DNA from: Diplolepis rosae
Lineage: Eukaryota; Arthropoda; Insecta; Hymenoptera; Diplolepididae
Assembly (NCBI GenBank): GCA_030998225.1
Contig: JAPYXD010000522.1
Coordinates: 4,278,001-4,342,000 of the forward strand
DNA length: 64,000 nucleotides
Reading direction: 5' to 3'
Within the stretch, counting starts at the first letter, position 1. The number at the start of each line of letters is the position of its first letter. Both the position numbers and the translations under genes were made by a program. The notes beneath the pieces were generated by a model. The model had not been told where the DNA came from and did not search any database. It saw nothing but the letters and a program-made list of their open reading frames with translations. Positions 31,901 through 42,926 of this stretch are shown here, one piece after another.

Positions 31901-34900
31901 TTATTTATTAACGCTAAAAATTAAAAAAACATAATACCTGTCATTAAAGGCAGTGCAGTGGTTCATTACTTTCCATGTTTTCACCGTCAGGATTGACTAT
32001 TTGTTAGTGTGAGATGAAAGTATAGTTGTGTCTCACTCCAACCAATGGTCAACTTTAACCTTGAAGACGTTTCACAAAAGGTGAACCACTGCACTGCCTT
32101 CAATGACGTATTATGTTTTTTTAATTTTTAGCCTTAATAAATAAAATTATTGCATATGTCAATTACCTTTCAACGTTATTTTTAACGTAGAATAAGGATA
32201 AAAACATTTTAAATATTTATTTTGCCTCATACATGAGTTATAATGCTACTTTACGATAACTTTACGATAGCTTTACGCCACAGCGTAAAGCTAGCGTTCA
32301 ACCAGTTCGCTAGGGTTGGAAGAGATAGAAAAGGTTCCATCACTTTCTATACCCCTGTTTCTATCACTCCCTATCTTTTCACTTCCAGCAGGGATACGCT
32401 TCGTAGTTCCAGAAGATTTCATTGTAACATTCATTGTACAATAATAAATACAATATAATGATGTTGGACGTTATTATACAATCTAACCTACAAATCGTTC
32501 TCTGCGAACCACTCACGTATTGACTGCGTCTCATGTCAATTGCGTAATTTTCTATTACCGAAGATTCGATTGAGAGATTCTGACGCGAATACTAGATTGG
32601 ATTCGAGTGTAAGCAACTCGTAAATGCGCCGAAGTCACATAAAATAGTATATGCTCGGGTAATTACGAGACTCGCTTAAAATGCTCGCAGGACTGATCTC
32701 ACCTCGGCTTCGTCTCGGCTTTGTCTCAGCCACGCCTCACATTTACGCGTTTTTATGCGACAGTTGAGACTAGCGTAATGTTGTGTATTACGATACCGAG
32801 TGAATTGTGTACATTGGCATATATTCTATTTTATATGATTTCGGTGCGTATACGAGTTTTTAAGCGTACACTCGAATCTAATCTAGTATTCATCATGATT
32901 CTCATTCATTGCACTTGATATTTCGCGATTAGTTCCGGCCATTTTGATTTTCTCGATCTTGTGTAGTAGTAGCGTATTGTAATAGAGCATGCGCAGTTCA
33001 AATGTACAAGGCATTGTCAGTACGGTGCCAACGCTGTACGAAGAAGAAGAAGAATAAGAAGAAGATTACGCTCCGCTGCATGGTTATAGGCACATGCGCA
33101 GTTCAATTTTTATATTACATTCCTCTGTAGCGTAATACACTACATTACGTTACTCTCAACTGTAGCACATGGAAATAATAATGTAAAAATTGAATATTTA
33201 AAATTTGTTAAATTTTAATTAACAAATCTAAGTTTCGACTATGACGATATAAAGTTAAAATAGAATTATACAATGTATGTAAATTGTGTAATGTCTGATT
33301 AAAAATTGCAAACTACATCCTGCGCCGGTCGAATCTTAAAAATCCGACATTCGATCGGACGCGCTTCGGATGTCGAATATTCGACATTCGACGGAGGCCA
33401 ATATCGGATCGAATCTTTTTGCACACCTCTAATGTAGGAGTAAGTCGTAGGATTTTCAGTAAGAGCCTGAGTAGGCAAAAGTCTGAGGATAAAACGTAGG
33501 ATCTTACATAGGATTCTATATAGGTCCCTTCATGGGGACCTACATAGGCACCTATGTATAATATATAAATATATTTGCTGAAAAACTTTGAAATTTGAGT
33601 GTGATCTGCAATAAAACAATTTCAAATTTGAGGTTTAAGTTTTTAAAAACGTTTCTATAAGTAGTTTCAACTTTTAAAAAAATATTTAATTTTTGTGGAC
33701 CTATTCATTGTTTTCCTACGATTTTTTAGATGCGATCTAACTATAATGCCATCTCCTAATCCAACAAGAGAAGAAATTCTTCAAGTTCTTCCTGGACACG
33801 ATGCGGTCTTCCTCAGTGTTCACACAAATATCAATAGCGAATTCCTCAATATTGCAGGTTGTATATTAAAATGAATATTAAATCTTCAATTATAATGATA
33901 ATTTATGTATTTTGCTTAAATATTGTTTTATTTATCTGTCATTTCGAAACGTATGATTATTCAATCAATTTTGAAGTGTAAAATAATTTGAAAATTTTTA
34001 ATCGTAGGGTCCACTTTGAAAGTAGTGTCCACTATGTCAGCTGGTTATGATCATTTGGATGTCCCTGAAATTAAAAAGAGAGGAATAAAAGTAGGGCATA
34101 CTCCTAAGGTTTTAACGTCTGCTGTTGCTGATATTGCAGTGATGCTGTTACTGTCTGCAGCGAGACGAGCTTACGCAGGTCGATTAAAAATGATAGAGTT
34201 AGTTCAATATTATTTGATTCATTATAGCATCATATTTTATTGATATTTTTTTATATCAAATTTTTTTTGTGTAGGGGCAAAGTGGAAAATAGTCCGCAGT
34301 GGTTTCTAGGACTTGACGTAAAAGGATCAACAGTAGGTATCGTCGGATTAGGCAACGTTGGTACTGCAATTGCAAAGCGATTAAAAGGATTCGAAGTAGA
34401 AAAAATTCTCTACACAGGACATTCTCGAAAGAAGGCTGGTATGATAGCCTTCAATAGTATAAAATTTATGCTTATTAATTCCCAATCAATATTTAAAAAC
34501 AGTCTCTGTGTCGAGAGGCTATTCACTCTTGAGCAAAGTTTAATGAAATGAAATATAAGAATTATATTCGAAGTAATTCGAGGTATTTTTTCTGTTGAAT
34601 AAGCAAGTAGTAGATTCGAGTAGATTACGGTTTCCAGAATACTATTCATAAAAAAAAAATCATGACTTTGCGCTATTCAATAGTATTTCGGCGTCAACGC
34701 TTGAAATACTCGTTTACTGCAGTTTATTCGGAAATACTGCAGAATAATCGGAAATATTACTTCCTACTCGCTTCTTATTTTCACGTACTACAGACTGACT
34801 CGTGACACGTCTTTCAACAAGACGTTCGTTGTTCGACGCAACCACAAGGCTTTGTTTAACCCACGACCCTCGGTTACCAAACTTAAAAATTGGTACACGG

Positions 34901-36188
34901 TTACCCAACCCTAGAGGATTTTCTTCTGCGTGTTAGAACATCTGCAGTGTTGCCAAATGTTGCGACTACTTGGCTAAACGTGTAACGTAACATCAAAATG
35001 TGGCAACACTGCACTCTAGAGCTCAAGCTATTTTCATTGCACGAAACAGTCGGGAGCGAGCAAACTGCCGAGTTCGTTTTCCGTGCAGAATTCACGTCAC
35101 CTTTGGTTTTGAAAAGTGATTATTGAATGAGTACTCTACTTGAACATTTTTTATTGCTACAAAAAGCTTCAGGAATTATTCGTGGAAAGGTATTCAAACG
35201 GACCAGACTGTGTGAAGCGTAAATTAGAAGTTATTTCGAAAAAACTGACCCCACTGAGGGAATCCCTCATATGTTTGGTAACGGAGGGTTAGTCCGGTTT
35301 CTATATCGAGAACGATCGAGCGCATGCGCGAATATTCTCTGCGTTAGTGTGTAAGCTACTTACGTGAGTGCCGCGGGAATATTTCGTCTTACTCGCTTAT
35401 ACTCGTTACGACCTGCTGTGGCGAGTCCAGACTCGCCGAATACCTCGGCTATTCCTTCTTCACTCGTACTTTATTTTCAGTATTCGCTTGCATTCGTTTA
35501 ATGCTGATCTTGCGATACTTTTCAAATAACTCTTACGTTATGTTTTTAAACCTTCTATTGTACCTTCTACTCGCGCTTCTACTCGTTCATATTTTCTTCT
35601 GTAATTCCGCGTTAAAGTCGAAGTACTCGAGAATGAATAGCCCCTCGCTCTGTGTTCTTTTTAAATCCCATGTTTGCATTATTTATTACAGGCGACGAAC
35701 TGGGTGCAGAATTCGTGTCACTAGATGAGCTTCTGGAGCAAAGCGACTTTGTAATTGCAGCAACTCCACTGACTAATGAAACCTTGAAAATGTTTAACGA
35801 AAGCACTTTCACAAAAATGAAGAAAAATGCTGTTTTCGTGAACGTGGGCAGAGGAAAAGTTGCCGATACTGATGCACTGGTAAAAGCCTTAAAAAATAAA
35901 ACGATCTTTGCAGCAGGACTCGATGTCGTAGATCCTGAACCCTTACCATCTGATCATGAGCTTCTGAAACTTCCAAATGTTGGTTAGTAAAGATTTTTTG
36001 TTAGAAATACATTTTCGATATGATTTATAGTTTCATAGTTACTGTTATTAAAGTTTATTTACATTTTTCTAGAAATAGTGCCACATCTGGGTAGTGCTAC
36101 ATTGAAAACTCGAAGGGATATGTCAACCGTAGCTGCTCAAAATCTTATTAATGCCCTCGAAGGCAAACCTATGATTTATCCGTTGTAA
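28990..36188 (+). CDS. GRHPR: Glyoxylate/hydroxypyruvate reductase-like, copy 1
   Basis: A D-2-hydroxyacid dehydrogenase of the cytosolic GRHPR type, which reduces glyoxylate to glycolate and hydroxypyruvate to D-glycerate with NAD(P)H. Six exons: 28990-29060, 33730-33857, 34008-34197, 34275-34438, 35692-35982, 36073-36188. All have GT-AG introns. They join to 960 nt, 319 residues plus stop, close to the usual ~325. The dinucleotide-binding motif GLGNVG is at residues 154-159, followed by YTGHSRKK, whose basic residues suit NADPH. The catalytic set of the family is present: Arg238 (in VNVGRG), Glu267 (in DPEPLP) and His286 (in PHLGS). The start is the first ATG after the promoter. Intron 1 (4.7 kb) holds a nested hAT element; intron 4 (1.25 kb) holds smaller inverted repeats. 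A paralogue lies at 58407-60226. Confidence 0.92.
30225..30250. repeat. Perfect 26-bp palindrome in the hAT left end
   Basis: The half-site is TCGAATGTCGAAT; the whole reads the same on both strands. A shorter form occurs in the right end near 33370-33392. It is probably a subterminal transposase-binding repeat. Confidence 0.85.
30430..30550 (-). repeat. Dispersed foldback repeat, copy E (partial, inverted)
   Basis: It begins GCCTCCGGTGCATAAACGCG and matches the right end of copy A in inverse orientation. Confidence 0.7.
30950..32393 (-). mobile_element. CTATCTC-rich element, copy 1 (truncated and interrupted)
   Basis: It is the inverse of about 61135-62030, ending CACTTCCAGCAGGG at 32393. 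It is pyrimidine-rich on the + strand with imperfect units of roughly 100 bp. A palindromic element splits it at 31743-32313. Open frames in it (for example 31339-31680) are by-products of the low-complexity sequence. Confidence 0.75.
31743..32313. mobile_element. Palindromic foldback element nested in the CTATCTC-rich element
   Basis: A 571-bp near-perfect inverted repeat. The ends are CTGGCGAACTGGCTGAAC and GTTCAACCAGTTCGCTAG, with arms of about 220 bp and a central spacer near 31970-32085. The uninterrupted target is seen in the 61-kb copy (about 61190-61220). No open frame of note. Confidence 0.8.
32587..33178. repeat. Dispersed foldback repeat, copy B (rearranged)
   Basis: Text from copy A appears first inverted (32587-32810) and then direct (about 32800-33178), so the copy is a head-to-head chimera. 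Confidence 0.65.
34866..35289. mobile_element. Possible inverted-ended element in GRHPR intron 4
   Basis: ACCCTCGGTTACCAAAC (34866) and GTTTGGTAACGGAGGGT (ending 35289) are inverted. Inside, TCTGCAGTGTTGCCA and TGGCAACACTGCA form a second inverted pair at about 34937-35013. No target duplication is clear. Confidence 0.45.
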
Positions 36189-36305
36189 TTAAGACATTTT
36201 AATAGACTACTGAAAAGCTGATTTCAAAACTTCAAATACATTTTGACTGAAAGTTGTTTTTTATATAAATATATCAGATTAAATGAGCGTAATTTAAATA
36301 TGCAA

Positions 36306-36311
36306 AATAAA
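36306..36311 (+). terminator. Poly(A) signal of GRHPR copy 1
   Basis: AATAAA lies 118 bases after the stop codon. A second AATAAA-containing string follows at about 36330. Confidence 0.6.
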
Positions 36312-37680
36312 ACCCATTTCACCATGGAAAATAAACTGTCTTTTATTCTAGTTCACACACATATTTAATGAGCAATAATAAGATATAATATTAAAGATTT
36401 TCAAATTTTTTAATATTTGAATTCATTTGCATTTATTTGCGATATAAGAGTTTGAATGTAACACGCTGTGGGAAAGGTAGAGTTCTAGTACATGTCGGTA
36501 TTTTAATGAGCGGTAAAAATTTGAAGTTAAGAATATAGATTTAAATATAAATTATAAAAATAAATAAATCTGCAATCAAAATGAATATCAGATAGTATAA
36601 AGTACGATATTAAACTCAATTGGGTTAAGAGAGAGATTGCTAAAACATGAACCGACGATAATTGATTTACTTCAAATAACATTATTGAACTATGAATAAT
36701 CGTGAAATGAGTATGATAAAACGGGTATGATTTAATTAAGTGAATTATATGGAACTGAGATACAAAATATGAATTATAAAGCTGTATTCAAGCTAGACTT
36801 AAATTTAGATTAAGAGTAGTTTGAAATCATATAAATTATATTCTGAATCGGAACCAGGCGCCGGAAAGTCATATAAAATAATTAAATTTGTTTACAAAAT
36901 GAAGAATAGACGACTAAAAGTCGACTGAAAAATCAACAAATGTCATAATAGACAGGATGCATAAATTCAAAGATTACGAACTAGAAAACGAAACTAGAAG
37001 CGTAGATTGTATTCTGTTCAAACTCAGTCATAAGCTTTAAACTCTTAGAATTTTAGTTTATGAAACGTGACTTAAAAGCTAGCGGCAAAAACTTTTGAAG
37101 TTAGGGCTATAAACATTTCGGGTTAACTTGGAGAGGAAAAGGTCAAGTTAACTAGTAGGGAGAGAAAAATGACCTGATTGGTTAAGGGCGATTCCAGAGA
37201 GTATGGAGAAATGAGTGGGAGTGTGAAGGATCCTGATATGGACCCTTGAATGCTGTTCAAAATGCAAGTGACAGATCAGATCGATTTTCCGGCTCAATCG
37301 AGAAGTGTATATTTTCACTCGATCTCTATTGTAACAAAAAGAGGGAAAACTGTTTTAAATCATAAAAATAAAATTTATTCTCTAATTCTCTTTCTTTAAA
37401 TTTTGTACTTTTATTTTATTGCAATTTCCCCATTTGTTTTAATTAAACTGATTAATTCGATTTTGTGAAAGTTTTTATTCGAACTTCGGGTGGAGTTTCA
37501 ATTCCTCAATTGTGATGAACTCACGCTGGAGCCAAAACAAATTGAAATTGAATTATTTTTCGCGACTTTTTGCAGACCCGCTCGTGACAGTTATCTGACG
37601 TCCCAGACTTGGAAACGTCCAATAACCGAAAATATCGAACAGGTCGATATTCGATTTATCGGGCGGATTCGAATTTAATA
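36312..37680. other. Downstream non-coding stretch
   Basis: No exon or complete element is recognised. Positions 36391-36460 resemble 41877-41940 (TTTCAAATTCTTTAAATATTT-like, then GCGATATAAGAGTTTGAA), a small dispersed repeat. Confidence 0.4.
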
Positions 37681-37686
37681 TTCAAA

Positions 37687-37978
37687 TCATGGAGACTAGA
37701 TATAAGGAGACCAATCTCCATATATCCATTCCCGAAATGAAGTTCTGCCAAGTACATAGTTACAAAACTTCTCGATGAGGGCATGTATGTTTCCCGGGTG
37801 CAAAATGTCGATACCCAATACACGATGCTTATAAACCGTGGATGCCGCCATTTTGCACCCAGGGAACACATGTGCCCTCATCGGGAAGTTTCCTAACTAA
37901 GTACTTGGCAGAACATCATTTCGTGTTTTGTGAAGTACGGCCATAAGAGATTGGTCTCCTTATATCTAGTCTCCATGA
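37687..37978. mobile_element. Palindromic MITE with 6-bp target duplication
   Basis: The ends TCATGGAGACTAGATATAAG and their inverse are flanked by TTCAAA at 37681-37686 and 37979-37984. The whole 292 bp folds on itself, with a central pair GCAAAATG and CATTTTGC. There is no coding capacity. Confidence 0.8.
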
Positions 37979-37999
37979 TTCAAATATTTAGAGGCCTTC

Positions 38000-38460
38000 G
38001 GTTGGCCTATGAAGATAGGAACGGGAGAAAGAAAACTTGAATACGAATTTACACTTTTTATTTAATTAGACTCTTCACAAATCCGATATTAGATTGTCGG
38101 AGAAAACGTGATTTTACTTTTTACAATTATGTAGCGAATTTCGCGAGAAAGTGTGATTGAAAGAATGAGTAAGTACGTCCAAAAAAGTGTGTGTGTCCAG
38201 AGAGGGATCCAAGGGGTCTTTTTATCAAAAGTCCCCACTAAATGATTTTAGTTTTTAGTGCGTAGATAATTGATGTAATTGGTTAATTTCTTAGTTTTGG
38301 GCGTTTCCAAAAAATCTTATAAGATGAGATTTTTCCCTTAAAACAGAGAGGGCGGGTACGAATCAGGCCAATAGTCACTTTCACTTTCGTCCTGCGACTC
38401 GTGTAAGCGTGACTTTGTCTCTCGAAGATCCAACCTCCCGAGGAAATTATTGGAAGTTTG
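38000..38460 (-). repeat. Possible LTR or 3' end of a decayed Gypsy element
   Basis: It lies directly downstream of the Gypsy polyprotein remnant (- strand). Its composition and AT-rich start suit an LTR, but no partner LTR is present, so the limits are a guess. Confidence 0.3.
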
Positions 38461-38678
38461 ATCTGTTGGCAATGGAGGCCGAATTCGTTTCAAGATACGA
38501 CCCAGTTTCGGACGATATAATACAGGTAGCGTAAGTTGGTTTTATTACATTTTTCCTTTGGCAAGTGGTCCGGACGTACCGGACAATCTGTAACCAACAT
38601 TGACGCTTCACGGCGTCCATCGCTTCTACCAAGACCACTTTGCCTCTCTCTTTCTTTCATAGCTTCGCGAGTGCTCTC

Positions 38679-39883
38679 TTACATTTGAGTCCTTTTTTTG
38701 TAAATAGCTTCATTCTCTCTCGCCCTCCCCCCTTCTTTTTCCCTCCCTCCCTTTTCTTCCCCTCTGGAGTCCGCCAGACGAAAAACCACCGGGGATAACC
38801 GTCGCACTACCTTATACGGTCCGGAAAACTTATTCGACAACTTCGCCGCGATGTCCTTTTCCTTATTGGACAAGACCCGCTCGCGTTTAAGGACCAAATC
38901 GCTAACCTTAAAATGTCTTTCACGCCGGTGTTTGTCGTAATACTTGGCCTGGGTCTCATAAGCGCGATCTAAATTTCTTGTAATCAAATCTCGTAGATGG
39001 CTCAATCTTTTCATTCTTTCCAGCCACTGCGAAGGTTCCGGCATTATTGTAAGCGAACCGGAACTCGTGCAAGTGCAAATCCCAATCCCTATGATCGTCC
39101 CTGAGGAAGGCCACAATCATGGTCTTTAATACTCGATTGACCCTCTCAGTGGGATTTGCCTGGGCATGATATACCGGATTAGTCGTATGGACAATACCCA
39201 GGCCCTTGCACGTCTGCTCAATCAGGCGGTTAGAGAACTCGGTGCCATTGTCCGTATGAACAACTTCCGGGGCACCTTAACGCGTCACGACCAGATCTTC
39301 AAACTGTCGTTTGATCGTGATCCGTTGGCAGTCCTGATTGGCATCACTTGCACCCATTTCGTAAATAGGTCTTGAGAAACCAAGACGTATTAATGGCCAC
39401 TCTTGCTGCGTGGAAAAGGGTCCATCACGTCGCTCACCACCACCGTCCAGGGTTGCTCGACAATGCGCTGCCCATCAAGCCAGCCGGTCGGTCCTGTTCG
39501 ACCTTAGACCTCTGGCAGGGGTCGCATTGCCTCACAAACTTCGCCACATCGGCGTAGATCCCTGGTCAGTTGTAACGAAGCGACAACCGATGGTAGGTCT
39601 TCTCGACCCCCAAATGGACCGCTTGTGGTTCCGAGTGAGCCTCTTTTAATGCGTCTAACCTCTGCTCCTCGGGTACCACAAGTTTCCACGTTTCAAGGTC
39701 CGGGATGAGTGGATCGGACATCCCGTCTGGCCTGTGCCTGTAGAGCCTCTGGTCTTCCACTTTCCAATCTGGGAAGATCCAGGGCCTCTCCAGGACAGCT
39801 GCGACGCGGCGTTTATACCAGGAGTCGCTTTTATCACAGGCGGATGAGATCGGTATCTCTTCATCCTCTGTGATCCTCAACAA
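38679..39883 (-). pseudogene. Gypsy-type integrase remnant
   Basis: The C-terminal part of an LTR-retrotransposon polyprotein on the - strand. From 39883 leftward it shows a zinc-binding region (HLGVEKTYHRLSLRY then CDPCQ near 39510), a broken catalytic core with several stops and shifts (39120-39500), and then a chromatin-end segment with the GPY/F-type motif KFSGPYKVVRRL at about 38830. The 5' side is cut off at 39883, where a dispersed repeat begins. No LTR pair is recognisable. It is a different family from the element at 47915-53477. Confidence 0.8.
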
Positions 39884-39888
39884 GGCAC

Positions 39889-40350
39889 AAATTTGTCCGG
39901 AATAGTCTGAAATTTTATCAACAGACTCAAAAAACTCTAGAGCTTCAGATGGTTATATTTAACATAACAAAATTCTAAATTTAATAAATGGTAGAAGTTA
40001 TCGCCCTCCATGATTAAGTATAAGTAAGAGGCTCGATGGATTCAGGAAAGGGCCAACAAAAAATAAAAAAGACCAAATATCTTCTTAGGTCAAAGTAGCG
40101 ACGTTACATTGGCTTGGTTTTCCAAGCTCATCAGGCTAATTTATTGAAAAAATAAATTATTAAAATTTACTAACACATATAGATATAATACATTTAAGTT
40201 AAAAATTCACATAGATTGAAAATCACCTTAAGGGTTTGGTTTGAATTAAAAATTAAAATCTGTGAACAGTCAAAATTGTCAAAACATATTTGAGCCAACG
40301 GTGTTCTGTCTACTGAAGGCATATCATGATCACTCGTTGTATTTATTTAT
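39889..40350. repeat. Dispersed repeat, copy 2
   Basis: It is a 462-bp match to 25834-26295. It abuts the truncated end of the Gypsy remnant. Confidence 0.8.
40096..40138 (-). ncRNA. Mutated hammerhead-like motif
   Basis: It has the same layout as the motif at 26043-26085, with stem I intact (UAGC with GCUA) and CUGAUGAG present. The GAAAC box is changed to a GUAAC-like form, so it should be inactive. Confidence 0.5.
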
Positions 40351-41779
40351 TTAATAACTAATACAAGTAAGAAACATAAACATATATTGGAAACTGGTAT
40401 ATGTCTATCGAAGAGGCTTAATAGTCCAGTCAAATTAGCATTTTGGCGGGAAATAAATCCTACAGCTACCAAAAAAATCAGAGACATTCTCCCGGGTGTT
40501 AGAAACAATCTGAGTACAAATTGGACAGCGATTTTTGTACGCTTCGATATAAGGGGGAGGGTTTAAGTTAAAAATTCGTGTTTCTTTTCATTTACGCGTG
40601 GATTGATGAAAACGAGTGCTTCGAAGAGAAAAAGTTTTCAAACAAAAGTTGTAGAGCGGGTATTTTCCTATAGGAATGATCAAACGCCATTAAGCCCAAT
40701 TCATTTGTTCACTAGTTATTCAATTTTTATCTAAGAAATCACAAAAAAGTTTAACTAGTCATAAGTTGTTAAAAAATACAACTCGAGTTTTCTCGTTCAT
40801 TGGAATATATAGTATTTTAGAAGTGCTACAATTGTCTCTTTTACCAATTTTCTCTATCTGTCATCATTCCCGAGTTATTAATTTTGCAACTAAGAAGAAG
40901 GACTTTTGTAAAATGTCAGTAACCTTTCCATTAGGGTCGGAGAAAAATTAAGCGCAGTCAGGATCTCTTCTAAGGGGTACATTTTATCATAAATAATTGA
41001 TCTTTTCATTTGTTTATAAAAATTCACGGTTTTATTGCATTTTGCAACTAAGACCGGTTGTTTAATTGCTTCTAAGTCAGCAACAAAACATCAGACGAAT
41101 TTTCTACTTATTGCAATGGAAAGCTGGAATATTTTACAAAATTTTAGCGCAGATCAAATTTGTTTATAACAAATAGTAACGAAAATAACTTTTTTTTATT
41201 TAATTCATAACTTCGGTTCTACTTAATATTAAGAAGTCGGATCGACACGAAATTTAAGAGCGGCGTTTAAGCTAACAACACATGACAAGCTCAATATCGA
41301 GCCGCCCTTTGTGCCCTCGGGATAGCCGGTGAAAGTCAGCCCTCGCCGTGAGGAAGCTCACTCTCGCGCCGTGGCGTAGGAGTGGGGATAGAGATTCTTC
41401 GCTTTCTCGAGGCTAACGCATATCCGCGCGAAAGCGACCAATGGAAAAAAATGCAATATCTCGGGAAGTATGGCTCCAATTTCGACCTTTTTTTTTTTAA
41501 TCGGTAGAGAGCGTGAAAATAATAATAATCGTGATATTTTCAAACGATAATTTTCAACTCTTACAGGTGGAAAATGCATTCAAATTTTTTTCTATTTTCT
41601 TTCTCGTGATTTTAATGTTACCATCCAAACACTTCCTTGTGATTTATATCAAAAATAGAAAAAAATATCATATCGTTCAGTTTGAATCGTTCCTCTGTTC
41701 AAACAATGATTAGAAAATGAAATATGAATTCAGGAATCCATTTTGATAAGGAGGTCTTCCTGTGGAGAAGGAAATGTCG
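40351..41779. other. Non-coding stretch, nothing firmly recognised
   Basis: No exon or element is supported. Positions 41285-41450 are richer in G and C with no coding frame that I recognise. Confidence 0.35.
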
Positions 41780-41852
41780 GACGCCTGTGTAGTTCAGTGG
41801 TCAGAGCAGTCGACCGACAATCGAAAGACCTGAGCTCGACCCCAGCGCAGTC
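41780..41852 (+). repeat. tRNA-derived SINE head
   Basis: It has a box A-like TAGTTCAGTGGTCAGAGC and a box B-like GAGCTCGACCCC within a paired T-arm (CTG...CAG). It is followed by CAGTCGAAAGCGTC and a T run, the same tail as at 22370-22390. The acceptor stem is poor, so it is not a working tRNA. Confidence 0.6.
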
Positions 41853-41941
41853 GAAAGCGTCTTTTTTTCCACAGAAAGATTTTCAAATTCTTTAAATATT
41901 TGAATTCATTTGCATTATTTACGATATAAGAGTTTGAAATT

Positions 41942-42199
41942 GTCTACGAGGATACCTGTTCGTACAAATGTAAGACGGACTTTAAAAGTGCAAACTGCAC
42001 CTGCAGAAAACATGGAATCAATTGCAGCGAAATTTGCACGAATTGCTTTCCGAATTGCACGAATTTGAAAGAAATCACAATTATTGAAGGCTATGATGTG
42101 GACGACGTTGTTGACGACGATGTAATGGACAGCAGAAAATGCGAAGAAATAGACAGCGATGAAGAAGGTTTTTCGGAAAAAATTGCGAAAATAGAATAA
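41942..42199 (+). pseudogene. Cysteine-rich (CXC-like) C-terminal fragment
   Basis: An open frame of 85 codons with no ATG, ending in TAA at 42197-42199. It reads C-x3-C then NCTCRKHGINCSEICTNC and CTN, the spacing of CXC (tesmin/TSO1-like) zinc-binding segments. An acidic tail follows (DVDDVVDDDVMDSRKCEE). Insect hypothetical proteins linked to transposable elements often end in such a segment. No upstream exon or splice site is certain. I infer the last exon of a degraded element or gene. Its function is unknown. Confidence 0.45.
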
Positions 42200-42553
42200 G
42201 ATTTTTAAAAAAATTTATAGCAAAGTTTTTAAATAATCGTTTATTAATATTACATTAAAATTGTTAAATAAGTCTTTAGTCAAGTTTCAAGTAATCAGAA
42301 TTGTTTGCATATTTTTCGTGTTTCAATTTTTCTTCAATTACGTTATTATGTAATTCCATTATTTCATTATAATTATATGATTCAATAATAATTACATTAC
42401 TCAATCGCCATTACGTCCCAAAGATAATCATTCCGATACTTTATATTAAAATTTATATTACATTATATTAAATAGCGATAACATATTATCGTTACATTAT
42501 TGTAATTTCAAATTAATTAGTTGAGTTTGAAATTTTTGTCACTGCCGACATTA
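42200..42553. other. AT-rich stretch before the R1-clade element
   Basis: Nothing is recognised. The last bases before the T run (ACTGCCGACATTA) are the likely insertion-site flank. Confidence 0.4.
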
Positions 42554-42926
42554 TTTTTTTTTTTTTTTTTTTTTTTTGGCGAGGAGGAAAAATGGCAAAA
42601 TCTTTTATAGACGTTGTACAGGACTCTCCTAGGACGGGTCTAGGCATACCTGTTAAAACCAAAAAACCCCTTCTCTCGAACCAATACACCACCCGCGGAA
42701 CCGCCTTTCGGCTTTAAACTTCACGGATGGTTAGTTCCATTAAAGTCGCGTACGACTCTTCCGTCATCCATTCGCTCGGAACTTCCACCCGCGGCCACAC
42801 GCCCACTAGGATAACCGACTAGCCGCGCCACCCAGGGGAGAAACAAACAGATTCCTCCCCCGAACGACGCGGACAGTCAAGTCTACCCGAGACGCAGGAC
42901 CGCGGGTGCCGGCCCCGATGCGATTT

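Larger units (their letters stand above)
30127..33431. mobile_element. hAT-like element with ~200-bp inverted ends and several nested elements
   Basis: The ends are TAGACGTGTGCA (30127) and TGCACACCTCTA (ending 33431). They are flanked by ATGTAGGG (30119-30126) and ATGTAGGA (33432-33439), an 8-bp duplication with one mismatch, as expected for hAT. The long inverted ends match over about 30127-30350 and 33270-33431 and each contains TCGAATATTCGACATTCG-type palindromes. The interior holds a copy of the foldback repeat (30430-30550), a CTATCTC-rich element (30950-32393) that is itself opened by a palindrome (31743-32313), and a rearranged foldback copy (32587-33178). No transposase remains. It lies in intron 1 of the GRHPR gene. 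Confidence 0.8.

Noticed and set aside
41780..41852. A tRNA gene on the + strand
   Set aside because: Weak acceptor stem and a tail shared with another locus; a SINE relic fits better.
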